64,000 nucleotides of DNA from Paratinospora sagittata (GCA_035771175.1 CM069590.1:30456821-30520820), one strand, 5' to 3'; counted from the first letter of the stretch, positions 33,753-49,700 are shown. Notes: a model not told the origin generated them from the letters alone. Program-made: numbers and translations.

Positions 33753-35476
33753 TGTTTTGCATCAAGAACACATCTAACAATAGCTTTCGAATTCTACAAA
33801 GATCAAGCTCGAAGAACAAAGGCATATCTCATGTCTAATGCATTAGTTTGATCTCTGGTGTGTAGGGTAACCCCTCGCTCAATCTCAGCACTAAAATTCT
33901 GAAAATTGCAAAGTCTTCAAAATCACTTTCGATATAGTATTTCATTTTGAAAAAAAATGTTTTCTGAAAGGTTTTAATCATAATTTTAATGAGTTTTCAA
34001 TTATTTAAAAGTGTTTAATCTTATATCAAAGTGGTATGAGTCAATGAAATGGTTCTTTAGTGTCAAAATATTAATTTTTCAAAAATAAGGCTATCCAGCA
34101 ATTTTCACGTCTTAGACTAAAATCTAATATTTCTAACGAGAAAAATGTGGGCACTTCTGCTTGCTCAATTTTTCTATTCCTTCACAGTTTTGCCAGGTTA
34201 TCTTAATTGAAATATTCTCTAGTAACACCTAGATGATTCCCATTGTCGTGCCCAAAAATCTTTAGATTGAACAATGTTTTGAATTCAAATCATTTTTTAG
34301 TACTCTTGCTCTTTAACCTTCAACTTCAAATTTTATAAAACACTCATTCTCTGATTTTCAAAAATACAACACGCACGATATTTGCAAGTTAGATTGAGCT
34401 TTTCGAAGAGTTTTTCAAGAGAAGAAAGTAATGATTCTTGCCTTTGCAAAAAAAGGCTTCGAATTGAATCAAAATTGCAATCTGTCTTGATGTTCAGCTA
34501 GTTCTTCATTTTATCCCTTGTGTGCTAAGATTTGCAGAGGCTATCCATTGTTTAAAACTCTAAGTATATGAAGTGGTCTCGCTAAGATAACACATCAAAA
34601 ATGAACACATCACCTGTTTTGCATCAAGAACACATCTAACAATAGCTTTCGAATTCTACAAAGATCAAGCTCGAAGAACGAAGGCATATCTCATGTCTAA
34701 TGCATTAGTTTGATCTCTGGTGTGTAGGGTAACCCCTCGCTCAATCTCAGCACTAAAATTCTGAAAATTGCAAAGTCTTCAAAATCACTTTCGATATAGT
34801 ATTTCATTTTGAAAAAAAATGTTTTCTGAAAGGTTTTAATCATAATTTTAATGAGTTTTCAATTATTTAAAAGTGTTTAGTCTTATATCAAAGTGGTATG
34901 AGTCAATGAAATGGTTCTTTAGTGTCAAAATATTAATTTTTCAAAAATAAGGCTATCCAGCAATTTTCACGTCTTAGACTAAAATCTAATATTTCTAACG
35001 AGAAAAATGTGGGCACTTCTACTTGCTCAATTTTTCTATTCCTTCACAGTTTTGCCAGGTTATCTTAATTGAAATATTCTCTAGTAACACCTAGATGATT
35101 CCCATTGTCGTGCCCAAAAATCTTTAGATTGAACATTGTTTTGAATTCAAATCATTTTGTAGTACTCTTGCTCTTTAACCTTCAACTTCAAATTTTATAA
35201 AACACACATTCTCTGATTTTCAAAAATACAACACGCACGATATTTGCAAGTTAGATTGAGCTTTTCGAAGAGTTTTTCAAGAGAAGAAAGTAATGATTCT
35301 TGCCTTTGCAAAAAAAGGCTTCGAATTGAATCAAAATTGCAATCTGTCTTGATGTTCAGCTAGTTCTTCATTTTATCCCTTGTGTGCTAAGATTTGCAGA
35401 GGCTATCCATTGTTTAAAACTCTAAGTATATGAAGTGGTCTCGGTAAGATAACACATCAAAAAGGAACACATTACC
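33753..35476 (+). repeat. Near-identical adjacent monomer pair
   Basis: Two consecutive 862-bp monomers (33753 and 34615) share private variants: ACATCTAACAATAG, CCTCGCTCAATC, AAAATTCTG and the 4-bp deletion giving CATTGTCGTGCCC (34241 and 35103). This is a single-monomer tandem duplication, more recent than the flanking ones. Confidence 0.85.
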
Positions 35477-38400
35477 TGTTTTGCATCAAGAACACATCAA
35501 ACAATAGCTTTCGAATTCTACAAAGATCAAGCTCGAAGAACGAAGACATATCTCATGTCTAATGCATTAGTTTGATCTTTGGTGTGTAGGGTAACCGCTC
35601 GATCACTCTCAGCACTAAAACTCTGAAAATTGCAAAGTCTTCAAAATCACTTTCGATATAGTATTTCATTTTGAAAAAAATGTTTTCTGAAAGGTTTTAA
35701 TCATAATTTTTTTGAGTTTTGAATTATTTAAAAGTGTTTAATCTTATATCAAAGTGTTTTGAGTCAACGAAATGGTTCTTTAGTGTCAAAATATTAATTT
35801 TTCAAAAATAAGGCTATCCAGCAATTTGCACGTCTTAGACTAAAATCTTATATTTCTAACGAGAAAAATGTGGGCATTTCTGCTAGCTCGATTTTTCTAT
35901 TCCTTCACAGTTTTGCCAGGTTATCTTAATTGAAATATTCTCTAGTAACACCTAGTGATTCCCATTGTCTCGCACGCCCAAAAAACTTTAGATTGAACAA
36001 TGTTTTGAATTCAAATCATTTTTTAGTACTCTTGCTCTTTAACCTTCAACTTCAAATTTTATAAAACACTCATTCTCTGATTTTCAAAAATACAACACGC
36101 ACGATATTTGCAAGTTAGATTGAGCTTTTCGAATAGCTTTTCAAGAGAAGAAAGTAATGATTCTTGCCTTTGCAAAAAAAGGTTTCGAATTGAATCAAAA
36201 TTGCAATCTGTCTTGATGTTCAGCTAGTTCTTCATTTTATCCCTTGTGTGCGAAGATTTGCAGAGGCTATCCATTGTTTAAAACTCTAAGTATATGAAGT
36301 GGTCTCGATAAGATAACACATCAAAAAGGAACACATCACCTGTTTTGCATCAAGAACACATCAAACAATAGCTTTCGAATTCTACAAAGATCAAGCTCGA
36401 AGAACGAAGACATATCTCATGTCTAATGCATTAGTTTGATCTCTGGTGTGTAGGGTAACCCCTCGATCAATCTCAGCACTAAAACTCTGAAAATTGCAAA
36501 GTCTTCAAAATCACTTTCGATATAGTATTTCATTTTGAAAAAAATGTTTTCTGAAAGGTTTTAATCATAATTTTAATGAGTTTTGAAATATTTAAAAGTG
36601 TTTAATCTTATATCAAAGTGTTTTGAGTCAATGAAATGGTTCTTTAGTGTCAAAATATTATTTTTTCAAAAATAAGGCTATCCAGCAATTGGCACGTCTT
36701 AGACTAAAATCTGATATTTCTAACGAGAAAAATGTGGGCACTTCTGCTTGCTCGATTTTTCTATTACTTCACAGTTTTGCCAGGTTATCTTAATCGAAAT
36801 ATTCTCTAGTAACACCTAGATGATTCCCATTGTCTCGCACGCCCAAAAAACTTTAGATTGAACAATGTTTTGAATTCAAATCATTTTGGACAACTCTTGC
36901 TCTTTAACCTTCAACTTCAAATTTTATAAAACACCCATTCTCTGATTTTCAAAAATACAACACGCACGATATTTGCAAGTTAGATTGAGCTTTTCGAATA
37001 GCTTTTCAAGAGAAGAAAGTAATGATTCTTGCCTTTGCAAAAAAAGGCTTCGAATTGAATCAAAATTGCAATCTGTCTTGATGTTCGGCTAGTTCTTCAT
37101 TTTATCCCTTGTGTGCGAAGATTTGCAGAGGCTATCCATTGTTTAAAACTCTAAGTATATGAAGTGGTCTCGATAAGATAACACATCAAAAAGGAACACA
37201 GCACCTGTTTTGCATCAAGAACACATCAAACAATAGCTTTCGAATTCTACAAAGATCAAGCTCGAAGAACGAAGACATATCTCATGTCTAATGCATTAGT
37301 TTGATCTCTGGTGTGTAGGGTAACCCCTCGATCAATCTCAGCACTAAAACTCTGAAAATTGCAAAGTCTTCAAAATCACCTTCCATATAGTATTTCATTT
37401 TGAAAAAAATGTTTTCTGAAAGGTTTTAATCATAATTTTAATGAGTTTTGAAATATTTAAAAGTGTTTAATCTTATATCAAAGTGTTTTGAGTCAATGAA
37501 ATGGTTCTTTAGTGTCAAAATATTAATTTTTCAAAAATAAGGCTATCCAGCAATTGGCACGTCTTAGACTAAAACCTGATATTTCTAACGAGAAAAATGT
37601 GGGTACTTCTGCTTGCTCGATTTTTCTATTACTTCACAGTTTTGCCAGGTTATCTTAATCGAAATATTCTCTAGTAACACCTAGACGATTCCCATTGTCT
37701 CGCACGCCCAAAAAACTTTAGATTGAACAATGTTTTGAATTCAAATCATTTTGTACTACTCTTGCTCTTTAACCTTCAACTTCAAATTTTATAAAACACT
37801 CATTCTCTGATTTTCAAAAATACAACACGCACGATATTTGCAAGTTAGATTGAGCTTTTCGAAGAGCTTTTCAAGAGAAGAAAGTAATGATTCTTGCCTT
37901 TGCAAAAAAAGGCTTCGAATTGAATCAAAATTGCAATCTGTCTTGATGTTCAGCTAGTTCTTCATTTTATCCCTTGTGTGCGAAGATTTGCAGAGGCTAT
38001 CCATTGTTTAAAACTCTAAGTATATGAAGTGGTCTCGATAAGATAACACATCAAAAAGGAACAAAGCACCTGTTTTGCATCAAGAACACATCAAACAATA
38101 GCTTTCAAATTCTACAAAGATCAAGCTCGAAGAACAAAGACATATCTCATGTCTAATGCATTAGTTTGATCTCTGGTGTGTAGGGTAACCCCTCGATCAA
38201 TCTCAGCACTAAAACTCTGAAAATTGCAAAGTCTTCAAAATCACTTTCCATATAGTATTTCATTTTGAAAAAAATGTTTTCTGAAAGGTTTTAATCATAA
38301 TTTTAATGAGTTTTGAAATATTTAAAAGTGTTTAATCTTATATCAAACTGTTTTGAGTCAATGAAATGGTTCTTTAGTGTCAAAATATTAATTTTTCAAA

Positions 38401-41400
38401 AATAAGGCTATCCAGCAATTTGCACGTCTTAGACTAAAATCTTATATTTCTAACGAGAAAAATGTGGGCACTTCTGCTTGCTCGATTTTTCTATTCCTTC
38501 ACAGTTTTGCCAGGTTATCTTAATTGAAATATTCTCTAGTAACACCTAGACGATTCCCATTGTCTCGCACGCCCAAAAAACTTTAGATTGAACAATGTTT
38601 TGAATTCAAATAATTTTTTAGTACTCTTGCTCTTTAACCTTCAACTTCAAATTTTATAAAACACTCATTCTCTGATTTTCAAAAATTCAACACGCACGAT
38701 ATTTGCAAGTTAGATTGAGCTTTACGAAGAGTTTTTCAAGAGAAGAAAGTAATGATTCTTGCCTTTGCAAAAAAAGGCTTCGAATTGAATCAAAATTGCA
38801 ATCTGTCTTGATGTTCAGCTAGTTCTTCATTTTATCCCTTGTGTGCGAAGATTTGCAGAGGCTATCCATTGTTTAAAACTCTAAGTATATGAAGTGGTCT
38901 CGATAAGATAACACATAAAAAAGGAACACATCACCTGTTTTGCATCAAGAACACATTAAACAATAGCTTTCGAATTCTACAAAGATCAATCTCGAAGAAC
39001 GAAGACATATCTCATGTCTAATGCATAAGTTTGATCTCTGGTGTGTAAGGTAACCCCTCGATCAATCTGAGCACTAAAACTCTGAAAATTGCAAAGTCTT
39101 CAAAATCACTTTCGATATAGTATTTAATTTTTACAAAAATGTTTTTCGAAAGGTTTTAATTATAATTTTAATGAGTTTTGAATTATTTAAAAGTGTTTAT
39201 TCTTATATCAAAGTGTTTTGAGTCAATGAAATGGTTCTTTAGTGTCAAAATATTAATTTTTCAAAAATAAGGCTATCCAGCAATTTGCACGTCTTAGACT
39301 AAAATCTTATATTTCTAACGAGAAAAATGTGGGCACAACTGCTTGCTCGATTTTTCTATTCCTTCACAGTTTTGCCAGGTTATCTTAATTGAAATATTCT
39401 CTAGTAACACCTAGACGATTCCCATTGTCTCGCACGCCCAAAAAACTTTAGATTGAACAATGTTTTGAATTCAAATCATTTTGTACTACTCTTGCTCTTT
39501 AACCTTCAACTTCAAATTTTATAAAACACTCATTCTCTGATTTTCAAAAATTCAACAAGCACGATATTTGCAAGTTAGATTGAGCTTTTCGAAGAGCTTT
39601 TCAAGAGAAGAAAGTAATGATTCTTGCCTTTGCAAAAAAAGGCTTCGAATTGAATCAAAATTGCAATCTGTCTTGATGTTCAGCTAGTTCTTCATTTTAT
39701 CCCTTGTGTGCGAAGATTTGCAGAGGCTATCCATTGTTTAAAACTCTAAGTATATGAAGTGGTCTCGATAAGATAACACATCAAAAAGGAACACATCACC
39801 TGTTTTGCATCAAGAACACATCAAACAATAGCTTTCGAATTCTACAAAGATCAAGCTCGAAGAACGAAGACATATCTCACGTCTAATGCATTAGTTTGAT
39901 CTCTGGTGTGTAAGGTAACCCCTCGATCAATCTGAGCACTAAAACTCTGAAAATTGCAAAGTCTTCAAAATCACTTTCGATATAGTATTTAATTTTTACA
40001 AAAATGTTTTCCGAAAGGTTTTAATTATAATTTTAATGAGTTTTGAATTATTTAAAAGTGTTTATTCTTATATCAAAGTGTTTTGAGTCAATGAAATGGT
40101 TCTTTAGTGTCAAAATATTAATTTTTCAAAAATAAGGCTATCCTGCAATTGCAACGTCTTAGACTAAAATCTGATATTTCTAACGAGAAAAATGTGGGCA
40201 CTTCTGCTTGCTCGATTTTTCTATTCCTTCACAGTTTTGCCAGGTTCTCTTAATCGAAATATGCTCTAGTAACACCTAGATGATTCCCATTGTCTCGCAC
40301 GCCCAAAAAACTTTAGATTGAACAATGTTTTGAATTCAAATCATTTTGTACTACTCTTGCTCTTTAACCTTCAACTTCAAATTTTATAAAACACTCATTC
40401 TCTGATTTTCAAAAATTCAACAAGCACGATATTTGCAAGTTAGATTGAGCTTTTCGAAGAGCTTTTCAAGAGAAGATAGTAATGATTCTTGCCTTTGCAA
40501 AAAAAGGCTTCGAATTGAATCAAAATTGCAATCTGTCTTGATGTTCAGCTAGTTCTTCATTTTATCCCTTGTGTGCGAAGATTTGCAGAGGCTATCCATT
40601 GATTAAAACTCTAAGTATATGAAGTGGTCTCGATAAGATAACACATCAAAAAGGAACACAGCACCTGTTTTGCATCAAGAACACATCAAACAATAGCTTT
40701 CGAATTCTACAAAGATCAAGCTCGAAGAACGAAGACATATCTCATGTCTAATGCATTAGTTTGATCTCTGGTGTGTAGGGTAACCCCTCGATCAATCTCA
40801 GCACTAAAACTCTGAAAATTGCAAAGTCTTCAAAATCACTTTCCATATAGTATTTCATTTTGTAAAAAAATGTTTTCTGAAAGGTTTTAATCATAATTTT
40901 AATGAGTTTTGAATTATTTAAAAGTGTTTAATCTTATATCAAAGTGTTTTGAGTCAATGAAATGGTTCTTTAGTGTCAAAATATTAATTTTTCAAAAATA
41001 AGGCTATCCAGCAATTTGCACGTCTTAGACTAAAATCTTATATTTCTAACGAGAAAAATGTGGGCACAACTGCTTGCTCGATTTTTCTATTCCTTCACAG
41101 TTTTGCCAGGTTATCTTAATTGAAATATTCTCTAGTAACACCTAGACGATTCCCATTGTCTCGCACGCCCAAAAAACTTTAGATTGAACAATGTTTTGAA
41201 TTCAAATCATTTTGTACTACTCTTGCTCTTTAACCTTCAACTTCAAATTTTATAAAACACTCATTCTCTGATTTTCAAAAATTCAACAAGCACGATATTT
41301 GCAAGTTAGATTGAGCTTTTCGAAGAGCTTTTCAAGAGAAGAAAGTAATGATTCTTGCCTTTGCAAAAAAAGGCTTCGAATTGAATCAAAATTGCAATCT

Positions 41401-44400
41401 GTCTTGATGTTCAGCTAGTTCTTCATTTTATCCCTTGTGTGCGAAGATTTGCAGAGGCTATCCATTGATTAAAACTCTAAGTATATGAAGTGGTCTCGAT
41501 AAGATAACACATCAAAAAGGAACACAGCACCTGTTTTGCATCAAGAACACATCAAACAATAGCTTTCGAATTCTACAAAGATCAAGCTCGAAGAACGAAG
41601 ACATATCTCATGTCTAATGCATTAGTTTGATCTCTGGTGTGTAGGGTAACCCCTCGATCAATCTCAGCACTAAAACTCTGAAAATTGCAAAGTCTTCAAA
41701 ATCACTTTCCATATAGTATTTCATTTTGTAAAAAAATGTTTTCTGAAAGGTTTTAATCATAATTTTAATGAGTTTTGAATTATTTAAAAGTGTTTAATCT
41801 TATATCAAAGTGTTTTGAGTCAATGAAATGGTTCTTTAGTGTCAAAATATTAATTTTTCAAAAATAAGGCTATCCAGCAATTTGCACGTCTTAGACTAAA
41901 ATCTTATATTTCTAACGAGAAAAATGTGGGCACTTCTGCTTGCTCGATTTTTCTATTCCTTCACAGTTTTGCCAGGTTATCTTAATTGAAATATTCTCTA
42001 GTAACACCTAGACGATTCCCGTTGTCTCGCACGCCCAAAAAACTTTAGATTGAACAATGTTTTGAATTCAAATCATTTTTTAGTACTCTTGCTCTTTAAC
42101 CTTCAACTTCAAATTTTATAAAACACTCATTCTCTGATTTTCAAAAATTCAACACGCACGATATTTGCAAGTTAGATTGAGCTTTACGAAGAGTTTTTCA
42201 AGAGAAGAAAGTAATGATTCTTGCCTTTGCAAAAAAGGCTTCGAATTGAATCAAAATTGCAATCTGTCTTGATGTTCAGCTAGTTCTTCATTTTATCCCT
42301 TGTGTGCGAAGATTTGCAGAGGCTATCCATTGTTTAAAACTCTAAGTATATGAAGTGGTCTCGATAAGTTAACACATCAGAAAGGAACACATCACCTGTT
42401 TTGCATCAAGAACACATCAAACAATAGCTTTCGAATTCTACAAAGATCAAGCTCGAAGAACGAAGACATATCTCATGTCTAATGCATTAGTTTGATCTCT
42501 GGTGTGTAAGGTAACCCCTCGATCAATCTGAGCACTAAAACTCTGAAAATTGCAAAGTCTTCAAAATCACTTTCGATATAGTATTTAATTTTTACAAAAA
42601 TGTTTTCCGAAAGGTTTTAATTATAATTTTAATGAGTTTTGAATTATTTAAAAGTGTTTATTCTTATATCAAAGTGTTTTGAGTCAATGAAATGGTTCTT
42701 TAGTGTCAAAATATTAATTTTTCAAAAATAAGGCTATCCTGCAATTGACACGTCTTAGACTAAAATCTGATATTTCTAACGAGAAAAATGTGGGCACTTC
42801 TGCTTGCTCGATTTTTCTATTCCTTCACAGTTTTGCCAGGTTCTCTTAATCGAAATATGCTCTAGTAACACCTAGATGATTCCCATTGTCTCGCACGCCC
42901 AAAAAACTTTAGATTGAACAATGTTTTGAATTCAAATCATTTTGTACTACTCTTGCTCTTTAACCTTCAACTTCAAATTTTATAAAACACTCATTCTCTG
43001 ATTTTCAAAAATTCAACAAGCACGATATTTGCAAGTTAGATTGAGCTTTTCGAAGAGCTTTTCAAGAGAAGAAAGTAATGATTCTTGCCTTTGCAAAAAA
43101 AGGCTTCGAATTGAATCAAAATTGCAATCTCTCTTGATGTTCAGCTAGTTCTTCATTTATCCCTTGTGTGCGAAGATTTGCAGAGGCTATCCATTGTTTA
43201 AAACTCTAAGTATATGAAGTGGTCTCGATAAGATAACACATCAAAAAGGAACACAGCACCTGTTTTGCATCAAGAACACATCAAACAATAGCTTTCGAAT
43301 TCTACAAAGATCAAGCTCGAAGAACGAAGACATATCTCATGTCTAATGCATTAGTTTGATCTCTGGTGTGTAGGGTAACCCCTCGATCAATCTCAGCACT
43401 AAAACTCTGAAAATTGCAAAGTCTTCAAAATCACTTTCCATATAGTATTTCATTTTGTAAAAAAATGTTTTCTGAAAGGTTTTAATCATAATTTTAATGA
43501 GTTTTGAATTATTTAAAAGTGTTTAATCTTATATCAAAGTGCTTTGAGTCAATGAAATGGTTCTTTAGTGTCAAAATATTAATTTTTCAAAAATAAGGCT
43601 ATCCTGCAATTGACACGTCTTAGACTAAAATCTGATATTTCTAACGAGAAAAATGTGGGCACTTCTGCTTGCTCGATTTTTCTATTCCTTCACAGTTTTG
43701 CCAGGTTCTCTTAATCGAAATATGCTCTAGTAACACCTAGATGATTCCCATTGTCTCGCACGCCCAAAAAACTTTAGATTGAACAATGTTTTGAATTCAA
43801 ATCATTTTGTACTACTCTTGCTCTTTAACCTTCAACTTCAAATTTTATAAAACACTCATTCTCTGATTTTCAAAAATTCAACAAGCACGATATTTGCAAG
43901 TTAGATTGAGCTTTTCGAAGAGCTTTTCAAGAGAAGAAAGTAATGATTCTTGCCTTTGCAAAAAAAGGCTTCGAATTGAATCAAAATTGCAATCTGTCTT
44001 GATGTTCAGCTAGTTCTTCATTTTATCCCTTGTGTGCGAAGATTTGCAGAGGCTATCCATTGTTTAAAACTCTAAGTATATGAAGTGGTCTCGATAAGAT
44101 AACACATCAAAAAGGAACACAGCACCTGTTTTGCATCAAGAACACATCAAACAATAGCTTTTGAATTCTACAAAGATCAAGCTCGAAGAACGAAGACATA
44201 TCTCATGTCTAATGCATTAGTTGGATCTCTGGTGTGTAGGGTAACCCCTCGATCAATCTCAGCACTAAAACTCTGAAAATTGCAAAGTCTTCAAAATCAC
44301 TTTCCATATAGTATTTCATTTTGTAAAAAAATGTTTTCTGAAAGGTTTTAATCATAATTTTAATGAGTTTTGAATTATTTAAAAGTGTTTAATCTTATAT

Positions 44401-46723
44401 CAAAGTGTTTTGAGTCAATGAAATGGTTCTTTAGTGTCAAAATATTAATTTTTCAAAAATAAGGCTATCCAGCAATTTGCACGTCTTAGACTAAAATCTT
44501 ATATTTCTAACGAGAAAAATGTGGGCACTTCTGCTTGCTCGATTTTTCTATTCCTTCACAGTTTTGCCAGGTTATCTTAATTGAAATATTCTCTAGTAAC
44601 ACCTAGACGATTCCCATTGTCTCGCACGCCCAAAAAACTTTAGATTGAACAATGTTTTGAATTCAAATCATTTTGTAGTACTCTTGCTCTTTAACCTTCA
44701 ACTTCAAATTTTATAAAACACTCATTCTCTGATTTTCAAAAATTCAACACGCACGATATTTGCAAGTTAGATTGAGCTTTACGAAGAGCTTTTCAAGAGA
44801 AGAAAGTAATGATTCTTGCCTTTGCAAAAAAAGGCTTCGAATTGAATCAAAATTGCAATCTGTCTTGATGTTCAGCTAGTTCTTCATTTTATCCCTTGTG
44901 TGCGAAGATTTGCAGAGGCTATCCATTGTTTAAAACTCTAAGTATATGAAGTGGTCTCGATAAGATAACACATCAAAAAGGAACACAGCACCTGTTTTGC
45001 ATCAAGAACACATCAAACAATAGCTTTCGAATTCTACAAAGATCAAGCTCGAAGAACGAAGACATATCTCATGTCTAATGCATTAGTTTGATCTCTGGTG
45101 TGTAAGGTAACCCCTCGATCAATCTGAGCACTAAAACTCTGAAAATTGCAAAGTCTTCAAAATCACTTTCGATATAGTATTTAATTTTTAAAAAAATGTT
45201 TTCCGAAAGGTTTTAATTATAATTTTAATGAGTTTTGAATTATTTAAAAGTGTTTATTCTTATATCAAAGTGTTTTGAGTCAATGAAATGGTTCTTTAGT
45301 GTCAAAATATTAATTTTTCAAAAATAAGGCTATCCTGCAATTGACACGTCTTAGACTAAAATCTGATATTTCTAACGAGAAAAATGTGGGCACTTCTGCT
45401 TGCTCGATTTTTCTATTCCTTCACAGTTTTGCCAGGTTCTCTTAATCGAAATATGCTCTAGTAACACCTAGATGATTCCCATTGTCTCGCACGCTCAAAA
45501 AACTTTAGATTGAACAATGTTTTGAATTCAAATCATTTTGTACTACTCTTGCTCTTTAACCTTCAACTTCAAATTTTATAAAACACTCATTCTCTGATTT
45601 TCAAAAATTCAACAAGCACGATATTTGCAAGTTAGATTGAGCTTTTCGAAGAGCTTTTCAAGAGAAGAAAGTAATGATTCTTGCCTTTGCAAAAAAAGGC
45701 TTCGAATTGAATCAAAATTGCAATCTGTTTTGATGTTCAGCTAGTTCTTCATTTTATCCCTTGTGTGCGAAGATTTGCAGAGGCTATCCATTGTTTAAAA
45801 CTCTAAGTATATGAAGTGGTCTCGATAAGATAACACATCAAAAAGGAACACAGCACCTGTTTTGCATCAAGAACACATCAAACAATAGCTTTCGAATTCT
45901 ACAAAGATCAAGCTCGAAGAACGAAGACATATCTCAAGTCTAATGCATTAGTTTGATCTCTGGTGTGTAGGGTAACCCCTCGATCAATCTCAGCACTAAA
46001 ACTCTGAAAATTGCAAAGTCTTCAAAATCACTTTCCATATAGTATTTCATTTTGTAAAAAAATGTTTTCTGAAAGGTTTTAATCATAATTTTAATGAGTT
46101 TTGAATTATTTAAAAGTGTTTAATCTTATATCAAAGTGTTTTGAGTCAATGAAATGGTTCTTTAGTGTCAAAATATTAATTTTTCAAAAATAAGGCTATC
46201 CAGCAATTTGCACGTCTTAGACTAAAATCTTATATTTCTAACGAGAAAAATGTGGGCACTTCTGCTTGCTCGATTTTTCTATTCCTTCACAGTTTTGCCA
46301 GGTTATCTTAATTGAAATATTCTCTAGTAACACCTAGACGATTCCCATTGTCTCGCACGCCCAAAAAACTTTAGATTGAACAATGTTTTGAATTCAAATC
46401 ATTTTTTAGTACTCTTGCTCTTTAACCTTCAACTTCAAATTTTATAAAACACTCATTCTCTGATTTTCAAAAATTCAACACGCACGATATTTGCAAGTTA
46501 GATTGAGCTTTACGAAGAGTTTTTCAAGAGAAGAAAGTAATGATTCTTGCCTTTGCAAAAAAAGGCTTCGAATTGAATTAAAATTGCAATCTGTCTTGAT
46601 GTTCAGCTAGTTCTTCATTTTATCCCTTGTGTGCGAAGATTTGCAGAGGCTATCCATTGTTTAAAACTCTAAGTATATGAAGTGGTCTCGATAAGATAAC
46701 ACATCAAAAAGGAACACATCACC

Positions 46724-49700
46724 TGTTTTGCATCAAGAACACATCAAACAATAGCTTTCGAATTCTACAAAGATCAAGCTCGAAGAACGAAGACATATCT
46801 CATGTCTAATGCATTAGTTTGATCTCTGGTGTGTAAGGTAACCCCTCGATCAATCTGAGCACTAAAACTCTGAAAATTGCAAAGTCTTCAAAATCACTTT
46901 CGATATAGTATTTAATTTTTACAAAAATGTTTTCCGAAAGGTTTTAATTATAATTTTAATGAGTTTTGAATTATTTAAAAGTGTTTATTCTTATATCAAA
47001 GTGTTTTGAGTCAATGAAATGGTTCTTTAGTGTCAAAATATTAATTTTTCAAAAATAAGGCTATCCTGCAATTGACACGTCTTAGACTAAAATCTGATAT
47101 TTCTAACGAGAAAAATGTGGGCACTTCTGCTTGCTCGATTTTTCTATTCCTTCACAGTTTTGCCAGGTTCTCTTAATCGAAATATGCTCTAGTAACACCT
47201 AGATGATTCCCATTGTCTCGCACGCCCAAAAAACTTTAGATTGAACAATGTTTTGAATTCAAATCATTTTGTACTACTCTTGCTCTTTAACCTTCAACTT
47301 CAAATTTTATAAAACACTCATTCTCTGATTTTCAAAAATTCAACACGCACGATATTTGCAAGTTAGATTGAGCTTTACGAAGAGTTTTTCAAGAGAAGAA
47401 AGTAATGATTCTTGCCTTTGCAAAAAAAGGCTTCGAATTGAATTAAAATTGCAATCTGTCTTGATGTTCAGCTAGTTCTTCATTTTATCCCTTGTGTGCG
47501 AAGATTTGCAGAGGCTATCCATTGTTTAAAACTCTAAGTATATGAAGTGGTCTCGATAAGATAACACATCAAAAAGGAACACATCACCTGTTTTGCATCA
47601 AGAACACATCAAACAATAGCTTTCGAATTCTACAAAGATCAAGCTCGAAGAACGAAGACATATCTCATGTCTAATGCATTAGTTTGATCTCTGGTGTGTA
47701 AGGTAACCCCTCGATCAATCTGAGCACTAAAACTCTGAAAATTGCAAAGTCTTCAAAATCACTTTCGATATAGTATTTAATTTTTACAAAAATGTTTTCC
47801 GAAAGGTTTTAATTACAATTTTAATGAGTTTTGAATTATTTAAAAGTGTTTATTCTTATATCAAAGTGTTTTGAGTCAATGAAATGGTTCTTTAATGTCA
47901 AAATATTAATTTTTCAAAAATAAGGCTATCCTGCAATTGGCACGTCTTAGACTAAAATTTGATATTTCTAACGAGAAAAATGTGGGCACTTCTGCTTGCT
48001 CGATTTTTCTATTCCTTCACAGTTTTGCCAGGTTCTCTTAATCGAAATATGCTCTAGTAACACCTAGATGATTCCCATTGTCTCGCACGCCCAAAAAACT
48101 TTAGATTGAACAATGTTTTGAATTCAAATCATTTTGTACTACTCTTACTCTTTAACCTTCAACTTCAAATTTTATAAAACACTCATTCTCTGATTTTCAA
48201 AAATTCAACAAGCACGATATTTGCAAGTTAGATTGAGCTTTTCGAAGAGCTTTTCAAGAGAAGAAAGTAATGATTCTTGCCTTTGCAAAAAAAGGCTTCG
48301 AATTGAATCAAAATTGCAATCTCTCTTGATGTTCAGCTAGTTCTTCATTTTATCCCTTGTGTGCGAAGATTTGCAGAGGCTATCCATTGTTTAAAACTCT
48401 AAGTATATGAAGTGGTCTCGATAAGATAACACAAGAAAAAGGAACACAACACCTGTTTTGCATCAAGAACACATCAAACAATAGCTTTCGAATTCTACAA
48501 AGATCAAGCTCGAAGAACGAAGACATATCTCATGTCTAATGCATTAGTTTGATCTCTGGTGTGTAGGGTAACCCCTCGATCAATCTGAGCACTAAAACTC
48601 TGAAAATTGCAAAGTCTTCAAAATCACTTTCGATATAGTATTGCATTTTGAAAAAAATGTTTTCTGAAAGGTTTTAATCATAATTTTAATGAGTTTTGAA
48701 ATATTTAAAAGTGTTTAATCTTATATCAAAGTGTTTTGAGTCAATGAAATGGTTCTTTAGTGTCAAAATATTAATTTTTCAAAAATAAGGCTATCCAGCA
48801 ATTTGCACGTCTTAGACTAAAATCTTATATTTCTAACGAGAAAAATGTGGGCACTTCTGCTTGCTCGATTTTTCTATTCCTTCACAGTTTTGCCAGGTTA
48901 TCTTAATTGAAATATTCTCTAGTAACACCTAGACGATTCCCATTGTCTCGCACGCCCAAAAAACTTTAGATTGAACAATGTTTTGAATTCAAATCATTTT
49001 TTAGTACTCTTGCTCTTTAACCTTCAACTTCAAATTTTATAAAACACTCATTCTCTGATTTTCGAAAATTCAACACGCACGATATTTGCAAGTTAGATTG
49101 AGCTTTACGAAGAGTTTTTCAAGAGAAGAAAGTAATGATTCTTGCCTTTGCAAAAAAAGGCTTCGAATTGAATCAAAATTGCAATCTGTCTTGATGTTCA
49201 GCTAGTTCTTCATTTTATCCCTTGTGTGCGAAGATTTGCAGAGGCTATCCATTGTTTAAAACTCTAAGTATATGAAGTGGTCTCGATAAGATAACACATC
49301 AAAAAGGAACACATCACCTGTTTTGCATCAAGAACACATCAAACAATAGCTTTCGAATTCTACAAAGATCAAGCTCGAAGAACGAAGACATATCTCATGT
49401 CTAATGCATTAGTTTGATCTCTGGTGTGTAAGGTAACCCCTCGATCAATCTGAGCACTAAAACTCTGAAAATTGCAAAGTCTTCAAAATCACTTTCGATA
49501 TAGTATTTAATTTTTACAAAAATGTTTTCCGAAAGGTTTTAATTATAATTTTAATGAGTTTTGAATTATTTAAAAGTGTTTATTCTTATATCAAAGTGTT
49601 TTGAGTCAATGAAATGGTTCTTTAGTATCAAAATATTAATTTTTCAAAAATAAGGCTATCCTGCAATTGGCACGTCTTAGACTAAAATTTGATATTTCTA

